Both the position numbers and the translations under genes were made by a program. This document shows, in pieces, positions 13,968 through 21,452 of a DNA stretch of 32,742 bases. This DNA is from Tetragenococcus sp041859945. GTDB lineage: Bacteria; Bacillota; Bacilli; Lactobacillales; Enterococcaceae. Under the pieces are notes generated by a model. The model worked only from the letters and a program-made list of their open reading frames with translations. It ran no database searches and had not been told where the DNA came from. The stretch is taken from contig JBFLGC010000028.1 of the NCBI GenBank assembly GCA_041859945.1, positions 1 to 32,742 of the forward strand. Reading direction: 5' to 3'. Every line of letters starts with the position of its first letter. Positions within the stretch are counted from its first letter, which is position 1.

Positions 13968-16052
13968 TCAGCCGGCATTCCCACCGTTTTTCTTAATAAT
14001 TTCTTCTTGGATCGATTTTGGTACATCTTCATAGTGATCAAATGTCATCATGAAAGTCCCACGTCCTTGTGTTGAAGAACGTAACGTCGTTGCATAGCCG
14101 AACATTTCAGCAAGCGGTACGATCGCATTAACGATTTGCGCATTGCCATGAGCTTCCATACCTTCGACACGTCCTCTACGAGCAGTCACGTGACCCATGA
14201 TATCCCCTAAATATTCTTCAGGTGCTGTGATCGTGACATGCATCATTGGTTCCAAAATAACTGGATTGGCTTTTTTAGCTGCTTCACGTAAAGCTAGAGA
14301 TGCTGCGACACGGAAGGCCGTTTCACTGGAATCGACATCATGATAAGAACCATCATAAAGTTTTGCTTTGATATCTACCATTGGATAACCAGCTAAGACA
14401 CCATTGGCCATGGAATCAACCAAGCCTTTTTCAACAGCTGGGATGTATTCACGCGGAACGACCCCACCGACGATGGCATTTTCGAACTCGAATCCTTTTC
14501 CTTCTTCATTAGGTGTGAATTCGATCCAAACGTGACCATATTGTCCTTTACCACCAGATTGGCGAATAAATTTACCTTCAGCTTGACAAGAACTACGGAA
14601 AGTTTCACGATAAGAAACTTGGGGAGCCCCAACATTCGCATCCACTTTAAATTCACGACGCATCCGATCGACTAAGACGTCTAAGTGAAGTTCGCCCATA
14701 CCGGCGATCACTGTTTCACCAGTTTCTTCATTCGTCGTTACGCGGAAAGAAGGATCTTCTTCAGCCAGTTTTTGTAACGCAATACCCATTTTATCTTGGT
14801 CAGCTTTTGATTTAGGTTCAACAGCGACTTCGATGACAGGATCAGGGAAGTTGATCGATTCTAAGATGACTGGTGATTTTTCATCACAAAGTGTATCACC
14901 TGTTGTCGTATTTTTAAGTCCGACAGCAGCAGCGATATCTCCAGCATAAACCTTATCGATTTCTTTCCGGTGGTTCGCGTGCATTTGCAAGATACGTCCG
15001 ATCCGTTCACGTTTATCTTTAGTGGCATTCAAAACGTAAGAACCAGCTTCTAGCGTGCCAGAATAGACACGGAAGAATGTCAAACGTCCCACATAAGGAT
15101 CAGTCATTACTTTGAATGCTAGTGAAGAAAATGGTTCTTCATCAGATGAATGACGGAGTACTTCTTCTTCAGTATTAGGAATGACCCCTTTGATCGATGC
15201 GACATCTGTTGGTGCTGGCAAGTAATCGATGACAGCATCAAGCATCATTTGGACACCTTTATTTTTAAAGGCCGAGCCACATAATACTGGATAAAATTCA
15301 ACAGCAAGAGTTGCTTTACGGATACCATCTTTTAATTCTGCTTCAGTGATTTCTTCACCTTCCAAGAATTTCATCATGATATCTTCATCGACGTCAGCAA
15401 CCGCTTCGATCAATTTTTCGCGCCATTCTTGTGCTTGTTCTAAATATTCTTCAGGGATATCTTCGATTTCGATTTGTGTTCCCATGTCATCTTTATAAAT
15501 TTCTGCTTTCATCGTTACCAAGTCGATAATGCCTTGAAAATCGTCTTCAGCACCGATCGGTAATTGGATCGGATGAGCATTGGCTTGCAAACGGTCATGT
15601 AAAGTTGAAACAGAGTATAAGAAATCGGCACCGATCTTATCCATTTTGTTACAAAATACGATACGCGGAACACCATATTCAGTTGCTTGGCGCCAAACTG
15701 TTTCAGTTTGCGGTTCGACCCCTGATTGGGAATCTAGAACAGTGACAGCACCATCTAAGACCCGTAAAGAACGTTGCACTTCGATTGTAAAGTCCACGTG
15801 TCCAGGCGTGTCGATGATGTTGACGCGGTAACCTTTCCACTGTGCTGTCGTAGCGGCAGACGTAATAGTGATCCCACGTTCTTGTTCTTGTTCCATCCAG
15901 TCCATTTGGGAAGCTCCTTCATGAGTTTCACCAATTTTATGGATACGACCTGTATAGTACAAGACGCGTTCAGTTGTCGTCGTTTTACCAGCATCGACGT
16001 GCGCCATGATACCGATATTACGCGTTTTCTCTAATGGGAATTCTCTTGCCAT
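13968..16052 (-). CDS. fusA: Elongation factor G
   Basis: EF-G is the translocation GTPase. I choose the ATG at 16052 (MAREFPLEKTRNIGIMAHVD), 694 residues, the standard length. An upstream in-frame ATG at 16073 would place the Shine-Dalgarno AGAGGAGA inside the coding region. The G-domain motifs AHVDAGKTT (17-25), DTPGHVDF (about 82-89) and NKMDK (about 136-140) are present. Domains II to V follow in order, ending at IIKKNGGNAG. It lies between rpsG and tuf. No truncation or unusual substitution is evident. Confidence 0.98.
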   Translation of the reverse strand: MAREFPLEKTRNIGIMAHVDAGKTTTTERVLYYTGRIHKIGETHEGASQMDWMEQEQERGITITSAATTAQWKGYRVNIIDTPGHVDFTIEVQRSLRVLDGAVTVLDSQSGVEPQTETVWRQATEYGVPRIVFCNKMDKIGADFLYSVSTLHDRLQANAHPIQLPIGAEDDFQGIIDLVTMKAEIYKDDMGTQIEIEDIPEEYLEQAQEWREKLIEAVADVDEDIMMKFLEGEEITEAELKDGIRKATLAVEFYPVLCGSAFKNKGVQMMLDAVIDYLPAPTDVASIKGVIPNTEEEVLRHSSDEEPFSSLAFKVMTDPYVGRLTFFRVYSGTLEAGSYVLNATKDKRERIGRILQMHANHRKEIDKVYAGDIAAAVGLKNTTTGDTLCDEKSPVILESINFPDPVIEVAVEPKSKADQDKMGIALQKLAEEDPSFRVTTNEETGETVIAGMGELHLDVLVDRMRREFKVDANVGAPQVSYRETFRSSCQAEGKFIRQSGGKGQYGHVWIEFTPNEEGKGFEFENAIVGGVVPREYIPAVEKGLVDSMANGVLAGYPMVDIKAKLYDGSYHDVDSSETAFRVAASLALREAAKKANPVILEPMMHVTITAPEEYLGDIMGHVTARRGRVEGMEAHGNAQIVNAIVPLAEMFGYATTLRSSTQGRGTFMMTFDHYEDVPKSIQEEIIKKNGGNAG

Positions 16053-16128
16053 TATAGGTTGTTCTCCTCTCAAAAATTCTAACTTGTGTCGATATTATTT
16101 CTCTACTACTAAAAAAGCAGGGAGGATT

Positions 16129-16599
16129 TTACCAACGATAATGTGCAAATGCACGGTTGGATTCTGCCATTTTATGTGTATCTTCACGTTTTTTCACAGA
16201 AGCACCACTATTGTTGGCAGCATCCATGATTTCTTTAGCTAAACGTTCTTCCATGGTATGTTCACCACGCAAACGAGCGTAGTTCACGATCCAACGAAGA
16301 CCTAAAGTCGTCCGACGTTCAGGGCGGACTTCAACGGGAACTTGATAGTTCGAACCTCCGACACGACGAGCTTTTACTTCTAAGACAGGCATGACATTCT
16401 TCATAGCTTGTTCGAAAACTTCTAATGGGTCATTACCTGTAGATTCTTCAACAATTTTAAATGCGTTGTAGATGATATTTGAAGCAACACCGCGTTTTCC
16501 ATCGACCATTACTCGGTTGATCAAGCGTGTCACTAGTTTTGAGTTATAAATAGGATCAGGTAAAACATCACGTTTTGCAACAGGACCTTTACGAGGCAT
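16129..16599 (-). CDS. rpsG: 30S ribosomal protein S7
   Basis: S7 nucleates the 30S head and contacts the E-site tRNA. It is 156 residues, starts MPRKGPVAKRDVLPDPIYNS, contains the family signature LVTRLINRVMVDGKRGVASN near 22-41, and ends ESNRAFAHYRW. Length and place between rpsL and fusA are standard. An AAGGAGGAGTTACGG ribosome binding site precedes it. Confidence 0.98.
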   Translation of the reverse strand: MPRKGPVAKRDVLPDPIYNSKLVTRLINRVMVDGKRGVASNIIYNAFKIVEESTGNDPLEVFEQAMKNVMPVLEVKARRVGGSNYQVPVEVRPERRTTLGLRWIVNYARLRGEHTMEERLAKEIMDAANNSGASVKKREDTHKMAESNRAFAHYRW

Positions 16600-16655
16600 C
16601 CGTAACTCCTCCTTCCGAAATATAGTTCATTTATCGTTTCATAGTTATGATCAAA

Positions 16656-17066
16656 TTATTTAGGTTTTTTGGTACCATATTTAGAGCGTCCTTGTTTACG
16701 GTCGTTCACACCAGCTGTATCCAAAGCGCCACGAACGATATGGTAACGTACCCCTGGCAAGTCTTTCACACGGCCCCCACGTAACAAGACAACACTGTGT
16801 TCTTGTAAGTTGTGGCCGATACCTGGGATATAAGCTGTAACTTCGATCAAGTTAGACAAACGAACACGTGCATATTTACGTAAAGCAGAGTTCGGTTTCT
16901 TAGGTGTCATTGTTCCCACACGAGTTGCGACCCCACGCTTTTGAGGTGAGTTCACGTCTGTTTGGATTTTTTTAAAGCTGTTATATCCTTTGTTCAATGC
17001 AGGTGAATTTGATTTTCCGCTCTTGGATTTACGAGGTTTACGTACTAATTGGTTAATTGTAGGCAT
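16656..17066 (-). CDS. rpsL: 30S ribosomal protein S12
   Basis: S12 controls decoding accuracy and is the streptomycin-resistance target. I place the start at 17066 (MPTINQLVRKPRKSK), 136 residues, after AGGAGGAAGAACAAGG. An in-frame ATG at 17108 adds 14 non-conserved residues that contain this ribosome binding site. The decoding loops TPKKPNS (Lys56, Lys57) and GGRVKDLPGV (Lys101) carry wild-type, streptomycin-sensitive residues. It is the first gene of the str operon. Confidence 0.98.
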   Translation of the reverse strand: MPTINQLVRKPRKSKSGKSNSPALNKGYNSFKKIQTDVNSPQKRGVATRVGTMTPKKPNSALRKYARVRLSNLIEVTAYIPGIGHNLQEHSVVLLRGGRVKDLPGVRYHIVRGALDTAGVNDRKQGRSKYGTKKPK

Positions 17067-17229
17067 TCCTTGTTCTTCCTCCTTCCTTGATTCGCTGTGT
17101 AGTTCCACACATCCAGGTGGTTCTTTTTTTCTGATAAAAAATAATGCAAGTCAATGCATCTTCTATCCTATGTACTTTCCACAGTCAGCACGTCTCAATA
17201 GAGAGACCTGTTTATAAAGCACCTTTGAT

Positions 17230-17258
17230 AGACTATCACGATTTAACAAGATTGTCAA
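17230..17258 (-). promoter_or_regulatory. str operon promoter
   Basis: On the minus strand: consensus TTGACA, 17 bases, then TAGTCT preceded by TG (extended -10). It leaves a ~160-base leader before rpsL that contains a small GTCTC/GAGAC hairpin (about 17185-17200). Confidence 0.65.
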
Positions 17259-17298
17259 CGAAAAACTCTATTTTTTTGAAACATTTTTGCGGATCTGG

Positions 17299-17420
17299 TT
17301 ACAATTCACGGTCAAAGTTTGAGCAGACACTTACACGTTTGTGTCTGCTCATGTCAGATGTGGGACCAGTTCCAACTTTGACCATACATTTCGTAGCGAT
17401 TCCAAGCCATTCATATCGGT
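17299..17420. repeat. Dispersed intergenic repeat, copy 2, with nested hairpins
   Basis: It shares TTACAATTCAYGGTC, CGTTTGTGTCTGCT and the terminal CGTAGCGATT/CCATTCATAT landmarks, in the same order, with copy 1 at 6501-6635. It holds a perfect 10-bp hairpin (GAGCAGACAC at 17321-17330, complement 17341-17350). This is enclosed by a perfect 10-bp long-range pair (GGTCAAAGTT at 17310-17319, complement 17374-17383). A 60-codon minus-strand frame covers it but has no clear ribosome binding site, so I do not call a gene. Confidence 0.7.
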
Positions 17421-17867
17421 TCTTTGACATAATGATTTCGTAGCCATATGTCCTTTCTTTACGATACTTGGTGCACTTCATGCTTTCATATGACCATTCT
17501 TTCTAATTCTTGGATCACTCTAGATTATCAAGTGAGAGTACCAAGTCCAAGTAAGGTATTCTTCATCATCTACTCTGCCTTGCTAAGCAAGTCAATCGTA
17601 GTGATTCAGAACGATTCATATTGAATTCATGATGCGACAGCAAGGCAAGTCTATCTCTACGTTTTGCTAAATTTAGCTTGGATTCATTTAATCATTTTTC
17701 GAAAAAAAGCCAAATAAGTTACAAATTTTTGCGCTACTTCATTTTTCAATTTGTATGATTTAGTCTGTTTCAATGAGATTTTTGCGCCAGCTAAACGAAA
17801 CCAATGCGGAGTTGGCCGGTTGGTAAATTGAGTCGTAAACTGTAAGGCAGATCTTGCAGATAGGATT
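17421..17867. other. Repeat-bearing intergenic DNA; no gene seen
   Basis: Apart from repeat copy 3 (17584-17625), I see only short palindromes: CTTGCTAAGCAAG around 17579-17591 and GCTAAATTTAGC near 17664-17675. There is no tRNA, no rRNA and no frame with a ribosome binding site. Confidence 0.5.
17584..17625. repeat. Dispersed intergenic repeat, copy 3 (partial)
   Basis: Aligned by eye to 6595-6634 of copy 1, about 32 of 40 bases match, with an invariant CAATCGTAGTGAT block. Only the terminal part of the element is present. Confidence 0.65.
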
Positions 17868-17993
17868 ATTACGGACCTTACTTTTTTAAACTTATGACCG
17901 AGATCGCCAATTGCGGACCTTACTTTTCTAAACTTACGGCTGAGATCACCGATTGCGGTTCTTATTTTCCCAATTTTATGCCCGAGAACCCCC
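17868..17993. repeat. 42-bp tandem repeat array 2 (three degenerate copies)
   Basis: Three contiguous 42-bp units begin TTACGGACC, TTGCGGACC and TTGCGGTTC. The period equals that of the array at 6709-6876. The plus-strand unit, read as protein, gives (N/D)CG(P/S)YF, matching the DCGQHF word of the other array's minus strand. A plus-strand frame opens in this array at 17894 and runs in phase into rpiA, but it has no ribosome binding site at its start. Confidence 0.7.
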
Positions 17994-18061
17994 TAAGTTC
18001 AAATGATTTTTTTACTGATGTAAATTGTCTCTTTGAGCTTTTTTTCTTAAGAGTTTCCTAT

Positions 18062-18067
18062 TATAAT
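18062..18067 (+). promoter_or_regulatory. -10 element of the rpiA promoter
   Basis: A perfect TATAAT, 31 bases before the rpiA ATG. At -35 spacing there is only a T-rich stretch, so the promoter is called from the -10 alone. Confidence 0.45.
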
Positions 18068-18097
18068 AGAACTAACAAATCAATCGAGGTGGAAGGT

Positions 18098-18775
18098 ATG
18101 AATTTAAAGGAAATAGTTGGGATCGAGGCGGCCAGCTATGTGAAAGATGGGATGGTGGTTGGACTTGGCACAGGTTCGACGGCTTATTTCATGATCAAAG
18201 AAGTCGGTAGACGCGTCAAAGAAGAAAATTTGCAAATCACAGGGGTACCGACTTCTTTTGCATCTAAAAAGCAAGCTGAAAGTTTAGGAATCCCGGTCAA
18301 AACGATCGATCAAGTGGACAAAGTCGATTTGACTATCGATGGTGCTGATGAGATCAGTGCTGATTTTCAAGGAATCAAAGGTGGGGGCGCAGCGCTTTTA
18401 TTTGAAAAAATCGTGGCCACTTATTCAGATCAAATCATTTGGATCGTTGACGGTTCAAAAATGGTCGACAAATTGGGCAAATTCCCATTACCTGTCGAAG
18501 TGATCCCATATGGTCAAGAGCAAACCTTCCGCTTGTTTCAAAAGAAAGGCTACCAGCCAAGTTTTCGAATGGAAAATGATACGGACAAGAAGACGACTGA
18601 TTGCGGGCATTCGATCATCGATTTACATCTTGAAGTCATCAATGATCCCTTTGCTTTAAGTGATGAACTGGATCATATGGTCGGCGTTGTGGAGCATGGT
18701 CTCTTCTTAAATCGTGTCAACACGGTGATCGTTGGTAACGATTCTGGTGTTCAAGCACATAAAAACATCCGCTAA
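18098..18775 (+). CDS. rpiA: Ribose-5-phosphate isomerase A
   Basis: RpiA interconverts ribose-5-phosphate and ribulose-5-phosphate in the pentose phosphate pathway. I start at 18098 (MNLKEIVGIEAASYVKDGMV), 225 residues, behind GAGGTGGAAGGT. The in-frame extension to 17894 encodes 42-bp-repeat residues and is rejected. The phosphate and catalytic motifs GLGTGST (22-28), DGADE (81-85) and KGGGAAL with Glu103 shortly after are intact. It is monocistronic, ending at a strong terminator. It fits the nearby nucleoside catabolism genes, which feed ribose-5-phosphate. Confidence 0.96.
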   Translation: MNLKEIVGIEAASYVKDGMVVGLGTGSTAYFMIKEVGRRVKEENLQITGVPTSFASKKQAESLGIPVKTIDQVDKVDLTIDGADEISADFQGIKGGGAALLFEKIVATYSDQIIWIVDGSKMVDKLGKFPLPVEVIPYGQEQTFRLFQKKGYQPSFRMENDTDKKTTDCGHSIIDLHLEVINDPFALSDELDHMVGVVEHGLFLNRVNTVIVGNDSGVQAHKNIR

Positions 18776-18780
18776 AAGGT

Positions 18781-18818
18781 AGCAGTGTCTGAAATCAAAT
18801 TCCAGACACTGCTTTTTT
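18781..18818 (+). terminator. Intrinsic terminator of rpiA
   Basis: An 11-bp perfect stem (AGCAGTGTCTG and its complement), an 11-base loop and six Ts, starting five bases after the rpiA stop. It lies between convergent rpiA and folT and could also slow transcripts from the minus strand, although that side lacks a T-run. Confidence 0.9.
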
Positions 18819-19341
18819 AAATTTGTTTAACTCCTAATCGTTTCAACGGAAGGGCATTGCCAATCATATAAACTAGGCCTGTTTGAATCGGTAACATGAT
18901 CAAAGCTTTGATCAAGCGCGGGCCCCAAATGACCCAGCTATTCAAAGGTACATGATACATCAAAGCCAACCATAGTGGTGTCAGACCGAGATTTATGATC
19001 AAAGTCAAAGTAAGCGTGGACCAAAAAGCATTCTTCCAAGTGACTTTCTTTTGATAAAAAAAGTGACCATAGATCAGGCCTTCAATGATTTTGTTCAAGG
19101 TGAAGCCGATAAAAAATGGGGCTTTGGCAAATAAGGTATTGCCGATCAAATCAGCGATCACTGAACCAACTGCTGACCAAAAGGGACCAAAAAGCATCCC
19201 CATGAGGATCTTGGGTACAAAGGCAAAACTAAATTTTAAAAATTGTGTTTCAATGGCTAAAATATTAGATAAAACCACGATCAGTCCGATCAAGATCCCC
19301 ATGGTAGCAATCAGATGGGCATCGATTTTTTTCTTTTTCAT
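18817..19341 (-). CDS. folT: Folate ECF transporter S component FolT
   Basis: FolT is the folate-binding membrane subunit of an ECF importer. I start at the ATG at 19341 (MKKKKIDAHLIATMGILIGL), 174 residues, with AAGGTGAT as ribosome binding site; a GTG at 19350 overlaps that site. The protein has about six membrane segments and the FolT hallmarks FSFAFVPKILMGMLFGPFWS and GSVIADLIGN (about 37-66). Its ATG lies five bases after the folC stop. Placement in a THF-riboswitch operon with folC strongly supports folate as substrate. It needs the shared EcfAA'T module from elsewhere. Confidence 0.93.
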   Translation of the reverse strand: MKKKKIDAHLIATMGILIGLIVVLSNILAIETQFLKFSFAFVPKILMGMLFGPFWSAVGSVIADLIGNTLFAKAPFFIGFTLNKIIEGLIYGHFFYQKKVTWKNAFWSTLTLTLIINLGLTPLWLALMYHVPLNSWVIWGPRLIKALIMLPIQTGLVYMIGNALPLKRLGVKQI

Positions 19342-19346
19342 AACGA

Positions 19347-20618
19347 TCACCTTCTCAAACGAACTATTTTTTTGATTTCACCGATCATATATAAAGAACC
19401 CATCGCAAGCGTGACTTCTGCTTTGGGACCCTCTAAAACTTGAGCCACCACCGTCTCTAAGTTTTTCCCCACTACCACGTTGGTGAACCCCTTAGTAACA
19501 ATTACTTGCCGCAAATCGGCTGGTGCCAACGCCCGCTCACTATCCGGACGCAGCAAAATCATCTTTTTAGCATAAGGCAGAATCAAATCGACCATGCTTT
19601 GATAGTCTTTATCTGCCAATACGCCCATGATGATCGTCACTTTTTGCCCGGCAAAGTACTCATCTAGACTTTGGGTCAAGGCTTTTACACCATTCGGATT
19701 ATGGGCTCCATCCACCATGAACAGCGGCGCTTCATGCAGGACTTCAAAGCGTCCGGGCCAGTGGGCTTGCTTTAGTCCGGTCAAAATATGTTGTTCTGAA
19801 ATCGGCCAACCACGTTTTTGCAGGACTTCGATCGTTTTTATTGCGACTGCCGCATTTTTAGCTTGATAATCGCCTAGTAGCGGTAAGAAAACTTGTCGAA
19901 AAGTTTCAAAATCAAGGGTTTGGCCATGGATCGTGCGCTCGACTACTTTCAGTGAACGAAAGTCGACCAGATACATTCGCGCTTGCTTTTTACGACAAGT
20001 GGCGGCAATGATCTCACGAACTGAATCTTGTTGTTGATAAAAGACGACGTCGCTATCCGTTTTGATGATACCGGCTTTTTCTTTAGCGATCTTTTCAACC
20101 GTATCACCTAATTCCTTCATATGGTCCAAGCCGATCGAGGTGATCACTGCAACTTCTGGTGTATCGATCACATTGGTCGCATCCAAGCGTCCGCCCAAAC
20201 CTACTTCTAAAACCACGATGTCACAATTATTTTGTTTGAAATAAAGCATAGCCAGTGCTGTCAACAACTCAAATTCGGTCGGTCGATCTGGCATTTCATT
20301 TACGATATCATGTAACTTAGCGATCAAATCAGCGGCTGCTTTATCAGAAATCAATTGACCATCGATTTGGATCCGTTCATTGGCCACTTCGATGTAAGGT
20401 GAGGTATATAAGCCTGTTTTTAAGCCAGCCGCTTGTAAAATGCTAGCTAGCATGACAGAAGTCGAGCCTTTGCCGTTGGTCCCAGCAACATGGATAAATT
20501 TGAGCTGTTTCTGCGGATCGCCCAAGCGCTGCAAAAGATACCGTGTTCGATCAAGCTTAAATTCTTTCCCTTGCCAATTTTTTTCACTCAGCGAACTGAT
20601 CAATTCTTCAAATCCCAT
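19347..20618 (-). CDS. folC: Folylpolyglutamate synthase / dihydrofolate synthase
   Basis: FolC adds glutamates to (tetrahydro)folates, which traps them in the cell and improves cofactor binding; it may also make dihydrofolate. The 423-residue Mur-ligase-family protein has the P-loop GTNGKGST at 46-53, GLGGRLDATNVI near 140 and DGAHNPNG about 300. Its TGA lies inside the ribosome binding region of folT, so the two are coupled. It is preceded by GGGGAG and by a THF riboswitch with terminator, so expression should fall when reduced folate is plentiful. Confidence 0.96.
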   Translation of the reverse strand: MGFEELISSLSEKNWQGKEFKLDRTRYLLQRLGDPQKQLKFIHVAGTNGKGSTSVMLASILQAAGLKTGLYTSPYIEVANERIQIDGQLISDKAAADLIAKLHDIVNEMPDRPTEFELLTALAMLYFKQNNCDIVVLEVGLGGRLDATNVIDTPEVAVITSIGLDHMKELGDTVEKIAKEKAGIIKTDSDVVFYQQQDSVREIIAATCRKKQARMYLVDFRSLKVVERTIHGQTLDFETFRQVFLPLLGDYQAKNAAVAIKTIEVLQKRGWPISEQHILTGLKQAHWPGRFEVLHEAPLFMVDGAHNPNGVKALTQSLDEYFAGQKVTIIMGVLADKDYQSMVDLILPYAKKMILLRPDSERALAPADLRQVIVTKGFTNVVVGKNLETVVAQVLEGPKAEVTLAMGSLYMIGEIKKIVRLRR

Positions 20619-20640
20619 TGTTCTCCCCTGATTTCTCTAA

Positions 20641-20683
20641 ATTAAAAGGCTTCTTTCGTCAAGTACACCACGAAAGAAGCCTT
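20641..20683 (-). terminator. Riboswitch-controlled intrinsic terminator before folC
   Basis: A perfect 14-bp stem (AAGGCTTCTTTCGT and its complement) with a 10-base loop, followed by TTTTAATTT. It lies directly after the THF aptamer and 23 bases before folC, as expected of the expression platform. Its loop and 3' arm contain GTACTTGACG, the exact complement of CGTCAAGTAC inside the aptamer. Confidence 0.88.
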
Positions 20684-20684
20684 A

Positions 20685-20782
20685 GGTGGTAGCAGAAGCG
20701 AAACAGCACCGCAAGCTTGACGCTTTTCGCCCGAAGACAACTTCCCATTCTTCGGTACTTGACGCACTGTTCCTACTCAACC
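20685..20782 (-). ncRNA. Tetrahydrofolate (THF) riboswitch
   Basis: On the minus strand I see the conserved THF-I aptamer words in order: GAGTAG at the 5' side of P1, GCGTCAAGT, then GAATGGGAAGTTGTC, CGAAAAGCG, GCGGTG and a closing CTACC. The order and wording match the Streptococcus mutans folT aptamer as I remember it. It starts within ~10 bases of the predicted transcription start and controls folC-folT, genes typical of this riboswitch in Lactobacillales. A terminator follows, so binding probably reduces expression. Confidence 0.9.
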
Positions 20783-20797
20783 AACATTTATGCAACT

Positions 20798-20826
20798 ATT
20801 CTATTTTTAATCCTAGTTCTTGTCAA
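20798..20826 (-). promoter_or_regulatory. folC-folT promoter overlapping the fchA stop codon
   Basis: On the minus strand: consensus TTGACA, 17 bases, then TAGAAT. The -35 box contains the fchA TGA stop. No terminator separates fchA from this promoter, so fhs operon transcripts would also run through the riboswitch. Confidence 0.85.
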
Positions 20827-21452
20827 CTCTGCAAGCTTTGTAAGACGCTCTGATAGATGGCGTCTGCTTGTTTGACACCTGTGGCAACGACTTGCTCCAG
20901 TTGGCTTTCAATTTCTTCTTTGACCGTAACATCCTTGAGCGATTTTGTATTGATTAAAACATTCAACTGGGCGGCTTGGATCGCTGCCTTAGCAAAGAGC
21001 GCGCCACAACCAGCATCACTTAAGGCCAGTCGACTCCCTTTTTCGGCAAAAAGCGCCAGTAATGATAAAGACTCTAAGCACGCTTGCGCAATCTCTAACG
21101 GGGCTTTTGCAGCGCCAACTGAAGCTGTCTGGATCGCTTGTTCTTTTGCTTGGCGTTCTTCTTCTGTCGCTTTGGGCATCCCATAGGCTTTTGATAGGGG
21201 TAAAAAAGCGGTGGCATCGGCCTCGACGAGCTCTTCTAAGCGAGTGATCAAAGCCGTTGATCGGTCCAGCGCTTCTCGCAGTTCGGGTTCAAAAGCGGCA
21301 TATTTTTTCTTACCGATCGAAAGGTTTGCGACCATAGAACCTAGCGCTGTCCCTAGAGCTCCGACATAGGCTGCCGCACCGCCACCACCAGGAACAGCCG
21401 CTTTTGAAGCTAAACTAGCGACAAATTCATGACAACTTTTCTCAAGGATCAT
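20823..21452 (-). CDS. fchA: Methenyltetrahydrofolate cyclohydrolase FchA (cyclodeaminase/cyclohydrolase family)
   Basis: FchA hydrolyses 5,10-methenyl-THF to 10-formyl-THF; the same all-helical fold forms the cyclodeaminase half of formiminotransferase-cyclodeaminase. The 209-residue protein has AAVPGGGGAAAYVGALGTAL near 18-37 and ANLSIGKKKYA near 42-52, matching the family. Its ATG overlaps the folD stop (ATGA). No formiminotransferase or histidine degradation gene is nearby. The arrangement fhs-folD-fchA resembles acetogenic clostridia and argues for a cyclohydrolase. Cyclodeaminase is the alternative. Confidence 0.85.
   Translation of the reverse strand: MILEKSCHEFVASLASKAAVPGGGGAAAYVGALGTALGSMVANLSIGKKKYAAFEPELREALDRSTALITRLEELVEADATAFLPLSKAYGMPKATEEERQAKEQAIQTASVGAAKAPLEIAQACLESLSLLALFAEKGSRLALSDAGCGALFAKAAIQAAQLNVLINTKSLKDVTVKEEIESQLEQVVATGVKQADAIYQSVLQSLQS

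Noticed and set aside
17299..17481. 60-residue minus-strand frame over repeat copy 2
   Set aside because: No convincing ribosome binding site, and the frame is not kept in repeat copy 1, where a stop interrupts the corresponding frame.
20641..20782. T-box riboswitch upstream of folC
   Set aside because: The GGTGG...CACCGC words on the plus strand look T-box-like at first, but the folC strand carries the THF aptamer words in order and there is no T-box sequence or specifier stem.
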